64,000 nucleotides of DNA from Kluyveromyces lactis (GCF_000002515.2 NC_006040.1:62001-126000); one strand, 5' to 3'. Positions 48,362-58,434 are shown, counted from the first letter of the stretch. A program made the numbers and translations. Notes: generated by a model from the letters alone, not told the origin.

Positions 48362-48385
48362 ATTACCCTGATTAGTCAGGGTAAT
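48362..48385. repeat. Perfect 10-base inverted repeat with 4-base loop
   Basis: ATTACCCTGA, spacer TTAG, then TCAGGGTAAT. It could be a dimeric factor site or a hairpin. It lies about 580 bases before the pirin start and 400 before the YPT7 start. Confidence 0.85.
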
Positions 48386-48783
48386 AAACTCAGTGTCTGC
48401 TTCAACACATTTGACTTTTATGGTTTTCAGTCAAGTAAATATTGAAATCCATATGAAAGGATGAACTTATTATTCAATTCAGAGTAATTATTTGTTAATA
48501 ACGATAACACATTACATTCTTTATTAATGATGTTTTCTTGGCTAAAAAACGAATAATATTGATCATAGACAACTGCAGTGATCGAGCAAACTACACCTCG
48601 TTATAAGAAATACGTTATATTGGATATTCTGGTGAACGTTTTATATACTAAGGAAAAAAATACGATAGAATAGTTTGTCCTTGTTAATCATCATAGGTTA
48701 TCTTCAAATTTAAGGAGAAAAGAAAAAGAGCATACAAGGTATACCTTCGGACCTTTATTCATACTTTTTAGTCACAAATTACC

Positions 48784-49407
48784 ATGTCTAGGAAGAAGAA
48801 TATTCTAAAAGTTATCATTCTAGGTGATTCGGGTGTTGGTAAGACATCTTTGATGCACAGATATGTCAACGACAAGTATTCTCAACAATATAAGGCTACG
48901 ATAGGAGCAGATTTTCTTACCAAGGAAGTCATTGTGAATGACGATAAGGTTGCGACGATGCAAGTATGGGACACTGCTGGTCAGGAGAGATTCCAATCGC
49001 TTGGTGTTGCATTTTACAGAGGTGCTGATTGTTGCGTGTTAGTATACGATGTGACCAATGGTAAGTCGTTCGATAATGTGAAGTCGTGGAGAGATGAGTT
49101 TTTGGTTCATGCGAACGTCTCCTCGCCAGAAACCTTCCCATTTGTAATTCTAGCTAATAAAGTTGACGTAGAAGAATCGAAAAAAGTGGTTTCTTCTAGA
49201 TCTGCGCAGGAGCAAGCTAAATCCTTGGGAAACGTACCTCTGTTCTTTACTAGTGCCAAGGATTCCATTAATGTCCAGGACGCATTTGAGGAAATCGCAC
49301 GCAGCGCATTACAACAAAGTCAATCTGATGCGGATGCGTATGAGGACGACCTAAGCGAAGCTATCAATATTCAGTTGGACGGAGAACCTAGCTCATGTAA
49401 CTGTTAA
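48784..49407 (+). CDS. YPT7: Rab7-type GTPase Ypt7
   Basis: Frame of 207 residues (S. cerevisiae Ypt7 208). Ypt7 controls homotypic vacuole fusion and endosome-to-vacuole traffic through the HOPS complex. G motifs are complete: GDSGVGKTS (residues 14-22), switch I around [22 protein letters not shown] in switch II, NKVD and TSAK. The C-terminus SSCNC ends in a CxC double geranylgeranylation motif. Sequence [12 protein letters not shown] is typical of Rab7 and excludes other Rabs. YPT7 is the gene left of CEN13 in S. cerevisiae (YML001W). Confidence 0.97.
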   Translation: MSRKKNILKVIILGDSGVGKTSLMHRYVNDKYSQQYKATIGADFLTKEVIVNDDKVATMQVWDTAGQERFQSLGVAFYRGADCCVLVYDVTNGKSFDNVKSWRDEFLVHANVSSPETFPFVILANKVDVEESKKVVSSRSAQEQAKSLGNVPLFFTSAKDSINVQDAFEEIARSALQQSQSDADAYEDDLSEAINIQLDGEPSSCNC

Positions 49408-50865
49408 CTGATAAAGCATGCGTCTCATCAAATACGACTGAAAGGGAAGGGAACAAATAGATTTTGTTGTCTTTTGCCCTTCCCTTACTTTCTTCACGCT
49501 AACCGTCAGAAAACACGCGTATTAGCGTTGGATTGTTCCCATACCGTATAGATACATCTCGGAACGAATCTTCAAGCAAATCTAATTTAACACACCTACA
49601 TAGAAAATCTAAAGAAACTACGCTCCTTCGTGTAATTAGTCTTAATGTAATGTAATCTAAATCTCGAGTTGATATTAGAGTAACCATTAGCATGATTAGA
49701 CTCTGCACAACACGTTTTGTTTGACACCTCTTTGGTGTCTTTGACCCCGACTTCTGTTTCTGATATGCGCACTTTATATAAACATTTGTACAGACACATG
49801 CCACACGTGCCGAAAAGTTTAATCTTCAATACGCTCTGGTAATTGCCGAAATGCAAGAACAAACTTCATACCAGTCGAAAACCTCGATCTGGTTGCGTCT
49901 AAGCTTGCTAGCCGTATTTCTAGTATAGTCACCCTTTTGATAATATATATATATATACATATATATTTAAATATACGTATATCTTTGATGGTATGGCTAT
50001 TGTTTGGAACTAAAATATTGGTTTACGGGCCTATTTCATTATCTCTTATCTTGGCACAAGGTTGTAAGATTAAATTTACCATAAGCTTTTGCACTGCTGT
50101 AAGTAGGTACAAGGACACCATCAAAAGTTCTTTAAATTGTGTTAGTTTCTTCAGTGCTGCTTTCGTATTTCGTCACCGTATGTGACAGCCTTAAGCAATA
50201 TTTGAAACTTTCCAATCAAATTCTAAGGTAAAAGAAAAGAAGAAGTATTTATAAGTAGTGTGGTTAATCATCAACGTTTTTGTTTTCAAATAGCAGGAGC
50301 AAAGGTAGCAAAAGCGAGGGCTCCGATCTATCGCATATCCGTTAAAGCTGTCTAGGACCACCTGATTGCTCTTTGACGTTAGCTAAGAAGGTTGCACTTT
50401 ATTAATCCGGCGTGGTTGTATCTGTACGAATTTATAGAGCGTATTAATTTTATCGGAAGGGTTCAAATTTGGAAATTTGAACGTTAAGTTGAGTAAAATA
50501 GCTTTAGAGATTAAAAGCCGTGTGTCTGATATCAGCCTACTTGGAAGTTCACAGTACCATTTTAGTGAAAAAGGATTAACGTTGTTTTTTGAAACTATAC
50601 CTGGTGTTTAAACCTGAAGCAAGACGGCGAGTGAATTTTAATTGCTGTACCATCTCCAATACTAATTGATTTTGGAGAAAAACATCTGCATAACGCAACA
50701 AAACACGCACACAAATACATTCACTACTTCAGTTCTGCATTTTTAACTTTACAAAGTCTCAAGTCTGCTGAAATAAGGCTTGTTTCATCGTTCAAATTAT
50801 ATTCTTACCGTTATAGTTTCTTCGCATTACACTATACTGTTGTTTCGGATGCTTTTTTCTCTACG
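49408..50865. other. 1.46-kb YPT7-PHO80 intergenic region
   Basis: Long gap with both flanking genes on the plus strand. It contains an E-box CACGTG (49804-49809), a TA-rich run (49941-49980) and a Pyr/A-rich leader close to PHO80. A frame across 49937-50185 begins inside the TA run and reads as random. There is no tRNA and no CDEI-CDEII-CDEIII pattern. The E-box is a possible Pho4 or Cbf1 site, about 1.06 kb from PHO80. Confidence 0.45.
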
Positions 50866-51903
50866 ATGGAATCTATGAATACAATTGATCCTCAGAAGGG
50901 ATCCAATATTGGACAAATAATACCGCTACCGGAAGAGTATCTACGATGTTCAAGGACCCATTTGGTGGTAATCATATCTAGAATGTTATCCTTTTTGATT
51001 CAGATTAATGATGCAAATAACGCTGGTAATCAAACTATGGAATTGACGAGATTTCATTCAAAAGCAGCACCTTCGATCACAGTATATCAGTACCTGATAC
51101 GACTCACCAAATACTCATCTTTAGAACATAGCGTTCTACTCTCGGCAGTATATTATATTGATTTGTTGTCTGCTGTTTACCCTGAATTTACTTTGAATTC
51201 GTTGACCGTCCATCGTTTTTTGTTAACGGCAACTACTATCGCAAGTAAAGGCTTATGTGACTCGTTCTGTACAAACACACATTATTCTAAGGTTGGAGGC
51301 GTACAATGCAGTGAACTAAATATCCTTGAGAATGAGTTTTTGGAACGAGTCAGATACAGAATTATCCCAAGAGATGATAATATCGAAAATTGTAAGATTG
51401 AACAAAAATTGGGCTCCAATATGCTGATACCCATGAAAAACGCTTCACAGAGAGGTCCCGACAATGGTTTCAATGTTTTACAGAATTATTACAGGAAGAT
51501 TGTTCAACTCGTTGGAAATCCATTGAACTCACCGGATAAAACTTCCACATACTTCTTCAAAATGGTCGATCCAATGAATCCTGGCATTGGTGGCACCTTG
51601 GTACCGCCTAGTACAACAATCAAGAACAATCTTAAAGATAAAGGAAATGGTAGATTAAACACAAACATTATATCCACTACGGGCAGGATCGTTTCACCAT
51701 CTATAACCGAGGGCGATAGCTTTAATCTGAGTGAACACCGGAAAACTCGTTCCCGAGAAACTTCTGTTAATGAGAATAGTGATTCTCCTCCGATCACCAT
51801 TCCACAAAAGAGAAATATGAAGGAGGATGATCCGACCAATATGGATAGAAAGAGCACTTTGCTACGCAACGGCAAAAAGCTTTCAAGTCATTTCAATAGT
51901 TGA
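50866..51903 (+). CDS. PHO80: Pho80 cyclin
   Basis: Frame of 345 residues (S. cerevisiae Pho80 293). The cyclin box (about residues 25-170) is very close to Pho80: CSRTHLVVIISRMLSFLIQIND, LTRFHSKAAPSITVYQYLIRLTKYSSLEHSVLLSAVYYIDLL, PEFTLNSLTVHRFLLTATTIASKGLCDSFCTNTHYSKVGGVQCSELNILENEFL. With the kinase Pho85 it phosphorylates Pho4 when phosphate is plentiful and keeps it out of the nucleus. The C-terminal 150 residues are Ser/Thr/Asn/Arg-rich, unlike the kinase-binding core, and account for the extra length. PHO80 is the gene left of CEN15 in S. cerevisiae and here directly precedes RRP6, the gene right of CEN15. Confidence 0.95.
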   Translation: MESMNTIDPQKGSNIGQIIPLPEEYLRCSRTHLVVIISRMLSFLIQINDANNAGNQTMELTRFHSKAAPSITVYQYLIRLTKYSSLEHSVLLSAVYYIDLLSAVYPEFTLNSLTVHRFLLTATTIASKGLCDSFCTNTHYSKVGGVQCSELNILENEFLERVRYRIIPRDDNIENCKIEQKLGSNMLIPMKNASQRGPDNGFNVLQNYYRKIVQLVGNPLNSPDKTSTYFFKMVDPMNPGIGGTLVPPSTTIKNNLKDKGNGRLNTNIISTTGRIVSPSITEGDSFNLSEHRKTRSRETSVNENSDSPPITIPQKRNMKEDDPTNMDRKSTLLRNGKKLSSHFNS

Positions 51904-52712
51904 CCTTCCTTTAATTTATTTCATTGCCAGGATGGAATCAACTTCGGATTCAATTTATCTTTCGCTGAATTTGTGAAGATGGTTGGCAAAATGTGTTATG
52001 AGTCTTTTACGATACTGAAATGGTTTCCCATTTTTGTTGATGTTCTTTTCATCGCAGCAATACTCATCAATATTCACTTCATAATGTCTAGACGGAAATT
52101 AGACATTAATTGACCCACTTTTAAGTTATTGAATCACTACCCAAGATTACAATGAAAAAGCATGTAGTATTAAAGTATAGTTTCACTACTTAAATGTTTC
52201 AGGATTTTGCATTACTTTCCTTCAATTGTGCCATCTTTACTCTTACAGGTTAGCCGCCCTATATAGCTATACTTAATTGGTTGCCATAAAATGGAGCAGC
52301 TGATGCTGTCTGCTTCTAGCGTCATTTTATAATATTGAGATGAGAGATGCTGCAACATTAGTTGAAAAAAAATCCGTACATCGTAGAGGAAGCAGAAGTT
52401 ATGCAAGATTATATAGTTAGTTCTCTAGTAGCCAATTAACTTATAACGTAGCCGTTGAAAGGCAATGGCGGCGGTGGTGATACGTGGTCTGACTCTCTCT
52501 GTAATACTACCGACTCTTTGAATGAATCATTTTCATCAGTAGCAGAGAACATCTAAATTTTACCCGGATTTGAATTCTTCTGATTTCTTTTGATTAGTGA
52601 ATATTTCTTCATCTCATCTCATCTGGTAGTCAAAGACAGTAATATATTGGAGGGCAGTACGATTCGCCCCGTTTTGAATCCCCCGTAGACTACCAGCTGA
52701 CTCTAATCCACC
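51904..52712. promoter_or_regulatory. PHO80-RRP6 intergenic region, with PAC box
   Basis: About 810 bases. In S. cerevisiae the matching interval holds CEN15. Here I find neither an AT-rich block of 80-160 bases nor a CCGAA core beside one. CTCATCTCATC at 52613-52623 is a double PAC box 90 bases before RRP6. Confidence 0.55.
52613..52623 (-). promoter_or_regulatory. PAC boxes before RRP6
   Basis: On the minus strand the site reads GATGAGATGAG, the PAC element of ribosome-biogenesis genes, 90 bases before the RRP6 ATG. Confidence 0.6.
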
Positions 52713-54947
52713 ATGTCTTCAGAGGATAAGGATACGTTACTTTCCAGTTTGGTTCAAACTGTGAGATCATCGAGTGCATTGGCTGCACAGGATATCGATT
52801 TCTACAAAAGTTTAGATTCCAACATTAATGCATCATTAGAAGACACTTCTACGAACATTTTATCGTTAATCAACGACTTGCTTTTGTCTATTGATCCCAA
52901 TAATGATGTAATTCAGCAAGGGAAAGACAGTTTTGTGGATTCTTGGAAATCCATAAGTAATATTATGGATAATTTATTTGAAAAGTCTGATCATGCACTT
53001 GACAACATTAGAGCCGGAAATGGTGGAAACGCTGGAGGTCCATCACTTAAGTATCTAAATGATGATGATCGTTCGAACAATAAACCATCCAAGAGGATTG
53101 AAAAACCTCAACTAAGTTTTAAAACTCCTGTAGATAACACAGAACTTCATCCTTTCAAGCCATTATTGGAATACAAACCCCATAGTTTACAACCGTTCGA
53201 AATTTCATTGAAGATGGTCCCAGAAGAGGAATCCATCCCGTCCCATTACCCACATCCATACGAATATGAGATCGACCACCAAAAATACAATGACTCCATT
53301 CTTGTTGCAACAGAACCGATCCCATCAAAGGACTGGGATGAAACTGAAGCAATTTGGGTTGACACCGTTGAAGGCCTTAACAAAATGAAAGATGAATTAA
53401 GTAAAGCCACAGAATTAGCAATCGATTTAGAACATCATGATTATAGGTCTTACTATGGTATAGTTTGTTTGATGCAAATTAGTGACCGGGAGCATGATTG
53501 GATTGTAGATACTATTGCATTGAGAGAGGAACTTTACATATTGAATGATATCTTTACCGACCCTAATGTTACTAAAGTTCTGCACGGTGCATTCATGGAT
53601 ATCATATGGCTTCAACGTGATTTAGGCTTATATATTGTTGGCCTTTTTGATACTTATCATGCCTCCAGGATGTTAGGTTTTCCAAAACACAGTCTGGCCT
53701 ATCTTCTCGAAAGATTTGCTAATTTCAAGACTTCAAAAAAATATCAACTGGCAGACTGGAGAATCAGACCGTTGACCAAGCCTATGCTTGCATATGCAAG
53801 AGCTGATACGCATTTTCTCCTAAATATTTTCGATAAATTAAGGAACTCTCTACTGGAACAGAATAAGATGTCCGATGTTTTGCATGAATCGAGAAAAGTG
53901 GCTAAAAGAAGATTTGAATATAGTAGTTTCAGACCAAAGGTTCCGTCTTCAGCAGTGTTTTCACCTATTGAAAAGGATGAACCTTGGAAGAATATTATGT
54001 TTCAGTACAATATTCCGGCTTCAAAGGAATTACTTCTCCGTAGACTTTATGAATGGAGAGATACAATCGCCAGGAGGGATGATGAATCTCCTCGTTACGT
54101 GATGCCAAACCAACTACTTGTATCGTTGGTGGCTGGTGCACCAACCGAACCCATTAACGTATTGTCTGTCAGCTCATACGTTTCAGAGCATTTAAGAACA
54201 AATTCGAAGGTCATTGCAAACTTGATCAAAAGAACTTTAGAGGATCTCAAAGGAAATTCCAACTCTTCTGCGATCCCACTTTTGGAATCGGCCGAAAGTA
54301 ACGGCACCGATCTGGCCAATATAATAACAACGTCCCAAATTAAATCCATTCAGAATATATTTCATTCACTTGCTTCGGAAATAAACTCTCAAAAGCTGAA
54401 TAACGAACAAAATTCAGAGAAATCTGTCCTATTCAATGGTATTTCAAACTTGGATGTGAATACTGCCGTCAGATATACACCAAAGACGAGAACGCTCATT
54501 CCACAACATGAATTATTAAAGCGTCAGCATGAAATAACAAGGACGTTAGAACAAGAATACACTGACCGACAAGCTCAGAGTATTGTGCTACCGTCAAATG
54601 AGGATGAAGCTCCTACGCAAGTATCTAACGATGAAAACAGAAATGAAGTCATCACGTCTGATCCTTCTCAGGAAGAGATTGAAGAGAACAAGGATGAAGT
54701 AATTACGTTGCGCAAAAGACAATCTCAATCTAACAACAAACGAAAGACTATCAGTCCACCTGCAAGTCATGAGATTATGGATTATGCTGCTGGCTCCGAC
54801 CTATTGAACTCAACAAAGAATAATACAAACTCACAGAAGCATAAAAAAAGAAGATTCGATCCTTACTCTGTTGAACATGTCGGTCCACAGCCTATCAAGA
54901 AAAAATCAAAACCTGCCAAGGGTAAGAACGTCTCATTCAAAAGATAG
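52713..54947 (+). CDS. RRP6: Nuclear exosome 3'-5' exonuclease Rrp6
   Basis: Frame of 744 residues (S. cerevisiae Rrp6 733). It trims 5.8S rRNA, snoRNAs and snRNAs and degrades nuclear surveillance targets with the core exosome. An N-terminal PMC2NT domain binds Rrp47 (about residues 10-95). The DEDD-Y exonuclease site is complete: Asp238 and Glu240 in AIDLEHHDYRSYYG, Asp296 in LHGAFMDIIWLQRDLGL, Tyr361 and Asp365 in YARADTHFLL. An HRDC domain follows at about 430-515 (LLRRLYEWRDTIARRDDESPRYVMPNQLL). The C-terminal lasso is Lys-rich and ends KPAKGKNVSFKR. Confidence 0.96.
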   Translation: MSSEDKDTLLSSLVQTVRSSSALAAQDIDFYKSLDSNINASLEDTSTNILSLINDLLLSIDPNNDVIQQGKDSFVDSWKSISNIMDNLFEKSDHALDNIRAGNGGNAGGPSLKYLNDDDRSNNKPSKRIEKPQLSFKTPVDNTELHPFKPLLEYKPHSLQPFEISLKMVPEEESIPSHYPHPYEYEIDHQKYNDSILVATEPIPSKDWDETEAIWVDTVEGLNKMKDELSKATELAIDLEHHDYRSYYGIVCLMQISDREHDWIVDTIALREELYILNDIFTDPNVTKVLHGAFMDIIWLQRDLGLYIVGLFDTYHASRMLGFPKHSLAYLLERFANFKTSKKYQLADWRIRPLTKPMLAYARADTHFLLNIFDKLRNSLLEQNKMSDVLHESRKVAKRRFEYSSFRPKVPSSAVFSPIEKDEPWKNIMFQYNIPASKELLLRRLYEWRDTIARRDDESPRYVMPNQLLVSLVAGAPTEPINVLSVSSYVSEHLRTNSKVIANLIKRTLEDLKGNSNSSAIPLLESAESNGTDLANIITTSQIKSIQNIFHSLASEINSQKLNNEQNSEKSVLFNGISNLDVNTAVRYTPKTRTLIPQHELLKRQHEITRTLEQEYTDRQAQSIVLPSNEDEAPTQVSNDENRNEVITSDPSQEEIEENKDEVITLRKRQSQSNNKRKTISPPASHEIMDYAAGSDLLNSTKNNTNSQKHKKRRFDPYSVEHVGPQPIKKKSKPAKGKNVSFKR

Positions 54948-55468
54948 AGCATCTTGAGCAGCTCTAATGGTATAAATATCGAACTAGTCATATTTACAGG
55001 TTAATTTCGCTCACTAATTCGTTTGCGTAATAGTTTTTTTCCTTAGAAATAGCTACTTCTGCCTAGGCATTGAGACACAGATTGGATAACTTGAGCTTTT
55101 CTGAGACTGCCCATAAGATCCTCCAGTTGCAAGGAGTCTTTTCACAGTAGTCAGTCTATCCTAATTTCTTCATCTATAGTCATGTGCAGTGCATCAGATT
55201 AGCCAACAGTTCTCGAAAATGTTGGAACTGACAAAAAGGAATGTTGATATTCAAATTTTGTTTACTACGCGGAATTATAAGAGTGTATAAATAAGGGTAT
55301 CTCATGGCATTTAAAAGAGATTTAGCCCTAAGTAGTATATATAATGAGATTGAATTTTTAATGCATACTGCAATGAACTGCTTTGATCAAACATAAAGAG
55401 CAGAAAAATTAAACGGGTACGACTCCAAGAGCTTATCTATCCTATTATCTGAAATCCTAGTTTGAACT
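54948..55468. other. RRP6-IZH2 intergenic region
   Basis: About 520 bases, AT-rich, with no recognisable gene or RNA. Confidence 0.5.
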
Positions 55469-56395
55469 ATGAGCACTAGAAAACGGTCCGTTGTTACTGA
55501 AGAGACCGCCCTCATCGAAGAGACCCCGGGAACGAAGAAAACTGTAAGAGTTTATGAGAGAAGGGTTTATTCCTGGGATGAAATTCCAGATTGGCAAAAG
55601 GATAATGAGCACATCCTGCATGGCTATGTACGAGAGACCCAGAGCTGGAAAGAGCTTTTCCATTCATTGTTCTATCTTCACAATGAAAGTGTTAACATAT
55701 ACACACACCTTATACCTGCAGTAGCCCTTTTCTTTATTATGCTATTTGCTACGCATCATGTTATCAACGAGTACCCTACGACTTCAGCAATTGATTATTT
55801 TATGATAAATCTCTTCTTCTTCGGGTGCGCAACTTGCTTGACGATGAGTAGTATGTTCCATACCATTAAATGTCATTCTTTACCAATTGCAACTTTTGGT
55901 AATAAGTTAGACTATTTAGGAATCGTTGTGTTAATATCTACGTCCATGATTAGTATATTGTTTTATGGATTTCACGATAGCAGTCTTTTGTTTTATCCAT
56001 TTGCGGGTTTGACAAGTCTCTTCGGGTTAATTTGTGGCTACATGTCGTTAAAGGATAAATTCAGGTCTAGAGAGTGGAGACCTTACAGAGCCACTATGTT
56101 TGTTCTATTTGGACTTTCTGCGGTGTTCCCGATAGTTGCTGGGTTTATTGTCTATGGGAAAGATGAGACATGGAAGAGGGTTCAATTGACATGGGTCATT
56201 TGGGAAGGAGTTCTATACATTTTCGGAGCATTCTTATATGGAGTTAGATTTCCCGAAAGGCTTGCCCCGGGAAAGTTCGATATTTGGGGACATTCACATC
56301 AACTTTTCCATGTACTAGTAGTTGTTGCTGCTCTATGTCATTTAAAGGCACTAGTCGTCTCTTATGGGCTGGTCCATCAAGCTTTGTCACAGTGA
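55469..56395 (+). CDS. IZH2: Izh2, PAQR/adiponectin-receptor family membrane protein
   Basis: Seven-span membrane protein of 308 residues (S. cerevisiae Izh2 317). The cytosolic N-terminus holds RRVYSWDEIPDWQKDNEHILHGYVRETQSW, followed by SLFYLHNESVNIYTHLIPA, the PAQR entry motif. Zinc ligands of the family are present: MFHTIKCHS after the second span and WGHSHQLFHVL before the last. Izh2 affects zinc and sterol homeostasis and is reported to sense osmotin-like proteins; ceramidase-type chemistry has been proposed for the family. Synteny with PHO80 and RRP6 (YOL001W, YOL002C) selects IZH2 from the four yeast paralogues. In S. cerevisiae IZH2 stands left of PHO80; here it follows RRP6. Confidence 0.93.
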   Translation: MSTRKRSVVTEETALIEETPGTKKTVRVYERRVYSWDEIPDWQKDNEHILHGYVRETQSWKELFHSLFYLHNESVNIYTHLIPAVALFFIMLFATHHVINEYPTTSAIDYFMINLFFFGCATCLTMSSMFHTIKCHSLPIATFGNKLDYLGIVVLISTSMISILFYGFHDSSLLFYPFAGLTSLFGLICGYMSLKDKFRSREWRPYRATMFVLFGLSAVFPIVAGFIVYGKDETWKRVQLTWVIWEGVLYIFGAFLYGVRFPERLAPGKFDIWGHSHQLFHVLVVVAALCHLKALVVSYGLVHQALSQ

Positions 56396-56601
56396 CCTGA
56401 TAAAAAGAATACTCTAACATTATATAGTCGCAAGGATACGTAACTTTTTTTATAGAGGAACTTAAATAAAAATAAATATAGGCTGGAATCGTATTGGTCC
56501 CCTTGTGACAAAATTAACTGACCCTTTGATGTTCATCATCTTCCTCTTGTTAGTTGTTTTATGTTTTCTTTTTCGGGATGTGGTATACGAACTTAAAAAA
56601 T

Positions 56602-56674
56602 TGCTTCCAACCAGAGTCGAACTGATGATCTCCACATTACTAGTGTGGCGCCTTACCAACTTGGCCATAGAAGC
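56602..56674 (-). tRNA. tRNA-Thr(AGT)
   Basis: The minus strand reads GCTTCTATGGCCAAGTTGGT onward to GGTTGGAAGCA, 73 bases without an intron. The acceptor arms GCTTCTA and TGGAAGC pair (one G-T), the anticodon loop is CACACTAGTAATG with anticodon AGT, and the T loop is AGTTCGACTC. It is nearly identical to S. cerevisiae tRNA-Thr(AGT), which reads ACU and ACC through inosine. Confidence 0.95.
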
Positions 56675-56796
56675 TGTTATTTCGGAAAAACGAGGATTCT
56701 GGAACGGTTCACTTGGAAGTCTTTCTTTCACCTGAGCATAATATTTGTACCAATGCCGGAAGAAAAATAACAATCCGAGCCCATCGAATGGCCCAC

Positions 56797-56810
56797 CGAT
56801 GAGATGAGAT
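56797..56810 (+). promoter_or_regulatory. PAC box before RIT1
   Basis: CGATGAGATGAGAT lies 155 bases before the RIT1 ATG. It could also influence the nearby tRNA gene's surroundings, but PAC boxes usually act on protein genes. Confidence 0.45.
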
Positions 56811-56964
56811 CAACGAAACTGTCGAGTCACACTTCCTAGGTCATTATTACTTATAGTAAAACAATTTTTCAGTAATATTCAAAAGCATCAGCTTGATCTT
56901 CGAGTCACTGGATAAACGGAGTTCACTTGTCAGGACGCATTAAACAGATCAAATTATAATTAAC

Positions 56965-58434
56965 ATGGACAAAGAGACTCTTCGAGAAATTAAAGAGATC
57001 AGTAAAGAGCTAAGAAAAGAGGATAAGTCTTTAAAGAATCGGTTGCAGAGTATAATATTCGATAACAATTTTCTGAAAGAACAAGTGTTCCCCACTTTCC
57101 AATACCCAGTGGTGCCAAATGAAAGATGTGGATTGTGGTACTGCGACCCTAAAATATATGATACAACAAGTTACTTCAAATCCACAGATGGTCACATGAA
57201 TCAATGGGATTTTAGCACAAGAAGGTTGAACTTCCATCTTTTGCCTCTCTTGGGTGAAAATGGAGGTTTAGTAATTTTAGATAGCACAAGGCGTGGTAAA
57301 AAGATTCCAGACGCTTTATCAAAGACAGTACCTATATGGTGTGCTGTTTTAAATTATTTAATGCTAGAAGCTGATGGCAAGCAATGGCCGTTTGAGGAAG
57401 AAATATTGTTTGTGCCTCCAAGCACAGTTCCAGAGTCTGAGTTTGACAGAATGTTTGCCAAATTGCCTGAGTTAGTACAAAAACTGAAGAAGCTCGACAT
57501 AATCGATGTCAAAAAATTGAGAAAAAGTTTACAGATCGAAGAGGGTCATGACAAACTTCTTCGACCAATTTGGGTTTATCCGGGTTCATCGTTGTTGCAA
57601 TTGAAGCATGATCTTTTCTCAGGAGAAGTTATTGAGAATACACATTGGGAGCCACCAAGTAATATAATTCCTGTGATTTTATGCACTGTCAGTTACCAAT
57701 GCCAGGACGGTACGGATAAAAGATATGGCTTCACATATGTTCAAGGTGCTGCAGATGACCATGAACTATGGGCAGAAAATCTCACTCCACAACTGTTTTG
57801 GGAAAATATAGATGAGCTTGGTGATATTTCCAAGTCTGACGCCGAGCTTAAAGACAGTTATAACGCAGTGATACTTAGAGCAAAGGTACAAAATAGCCTT
57901 GACATATCTGGAGATATTAGCAAAATGCTTGAAATAGACACTATCACAGCCCGTTTACACTTAGGTAAAATTACATCCCAGTTTCGCATAACCCCAAAGA
58001 CAGTCAAATACTTGAACCAAAAATATTCTGCAGTGGTATTATGTCACGAAGCTATATCTGTTACTGAAATAACCGAACTACCACGCTCAATCCATATTTT
58101 CCCATTACCCAGCGGATCGAAGAAAAGTTCAAGAGAGTTACGAAGCCATCTCATTAAGATAAATGCCCTTATTGAGGAACAACTTTCACGCCCAGATACA
58201 GCAGCTAATTTACCAATTCTAATAGCATGTGACTCAGGGAAAGATATTTCAGTATCAATTCTACTGGTTGCACTTTGTAAATACTATAACCTAGACTGGG
58301 AACTACAGCCTCAGGATAGTGTTAATAAGACTATCATCAAAAAACATCTAGCCAAGATTATAGAGTCTCTACAAGGGAGGAATGTTAACCCATCAAGAGC
58401 AAGTCTTAACAGTGTAAATTCTTTTCTAATGTAG
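56965..58434 (+). CDS. RIT1: Initiator tRNA ribosyl phosphate transferase
   Basis: Frame of 489 residues (S. cerevisiae Rit1 513). It modifies A64 of the initiator tRNA-Met with a 2'-O-ribosyl phosphate, which bars the tRNA from elongation. Characteristic parts are the N-terminal helix RKEDKSLKNRLQSIIFDNNFLKEQVFPTFQYPVVPNERCGLWYC, YFKSTDGHMNQWDFSTRRLNFHLLPLL and DSTRRGKKIPDALSKTVPIWCAVLNYLM. Near the C-terminus NLPILIACDSGKDISVSILLVALC is the phosphatase-like P-loop motif of the family. It forms one block with AEP2, GPI12 and CAT8 in the same order as YMR283C to YMR280C. Confidence 0.95.
   Translation: MDKETLREIKEISKELRKEDKSLKNRLQSIIFDNNFLKEQVFPTFQYPVVPNERCGLWYCDPKIYDTTSYFKSTDGHMNQWDFSTRRLNFHLLPLLGENGGLVILDSTRRGKKIPDALSKTVPIWCAVLNYLMLEADGKQWPFEEEILFVPPSTVPESEFDRMFAKLPELVQKLKKLDIIDVKKLRKSLQIEEGHDKLLRPIWVYPGSSLLQLKHDLFSGEVIENTHWEPPSNIIPVILCTVSYQCQDGTDKRYGFTYVQGAADDHELWAENLTPQLFWENIDELGDISKSDAELKDSYNAVILRAKVQNSLDISGDISKMLEIDTITARLHLGKITSQFRITPKTVKYLNQKYSAVVLCHEAISVTEITELPRSIHIFPLPSGSKKSSRELRSHLIKINALIEEQLSRPDTAANLPILIACDSGKDISVSILLVALCKYYNLDWELQPQDSVNKTIIKKHLAKIIESLQGRNVNPSRASLNSVNSFLM

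Larger units (their letters stand above)
47784..48783. promoter_or_regulatory. Divergent pirin/YPT7 intergenic region
   Basis: Exactly 1 kb without a supported gene. It contains the decamer repeat (48151-48180), the perfect hairpin repeat (48362-48385), a T-tract near 48290 and an A-rich leader before YPT7. Confidence 0.5.
56396..56964. other. IZH2-RIT1 intergenic region with tRNA-Thr
   Basis: About 570 bases carrying tRNA-Thr (56602-56674) and a PAC-like box before RIT1 (56797-56810). Nothing else was recognised. Confidence 0.5.

Noticed and set aside
49937-50185. Plus-strand frame of about 80 codons between YPT7 and PHO80
   Set aside because: It starts inside a TA repeat, has random composition and no recognisable features.
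56675-56720. CDEIII-like word (TTTTTCCGAAATAAC on the minus strand) beside tRNA-Thr
   Set aside because: The flank that should be AT-rich CDEII is of ordinary composition and there is no CDEI at a fitting distance.
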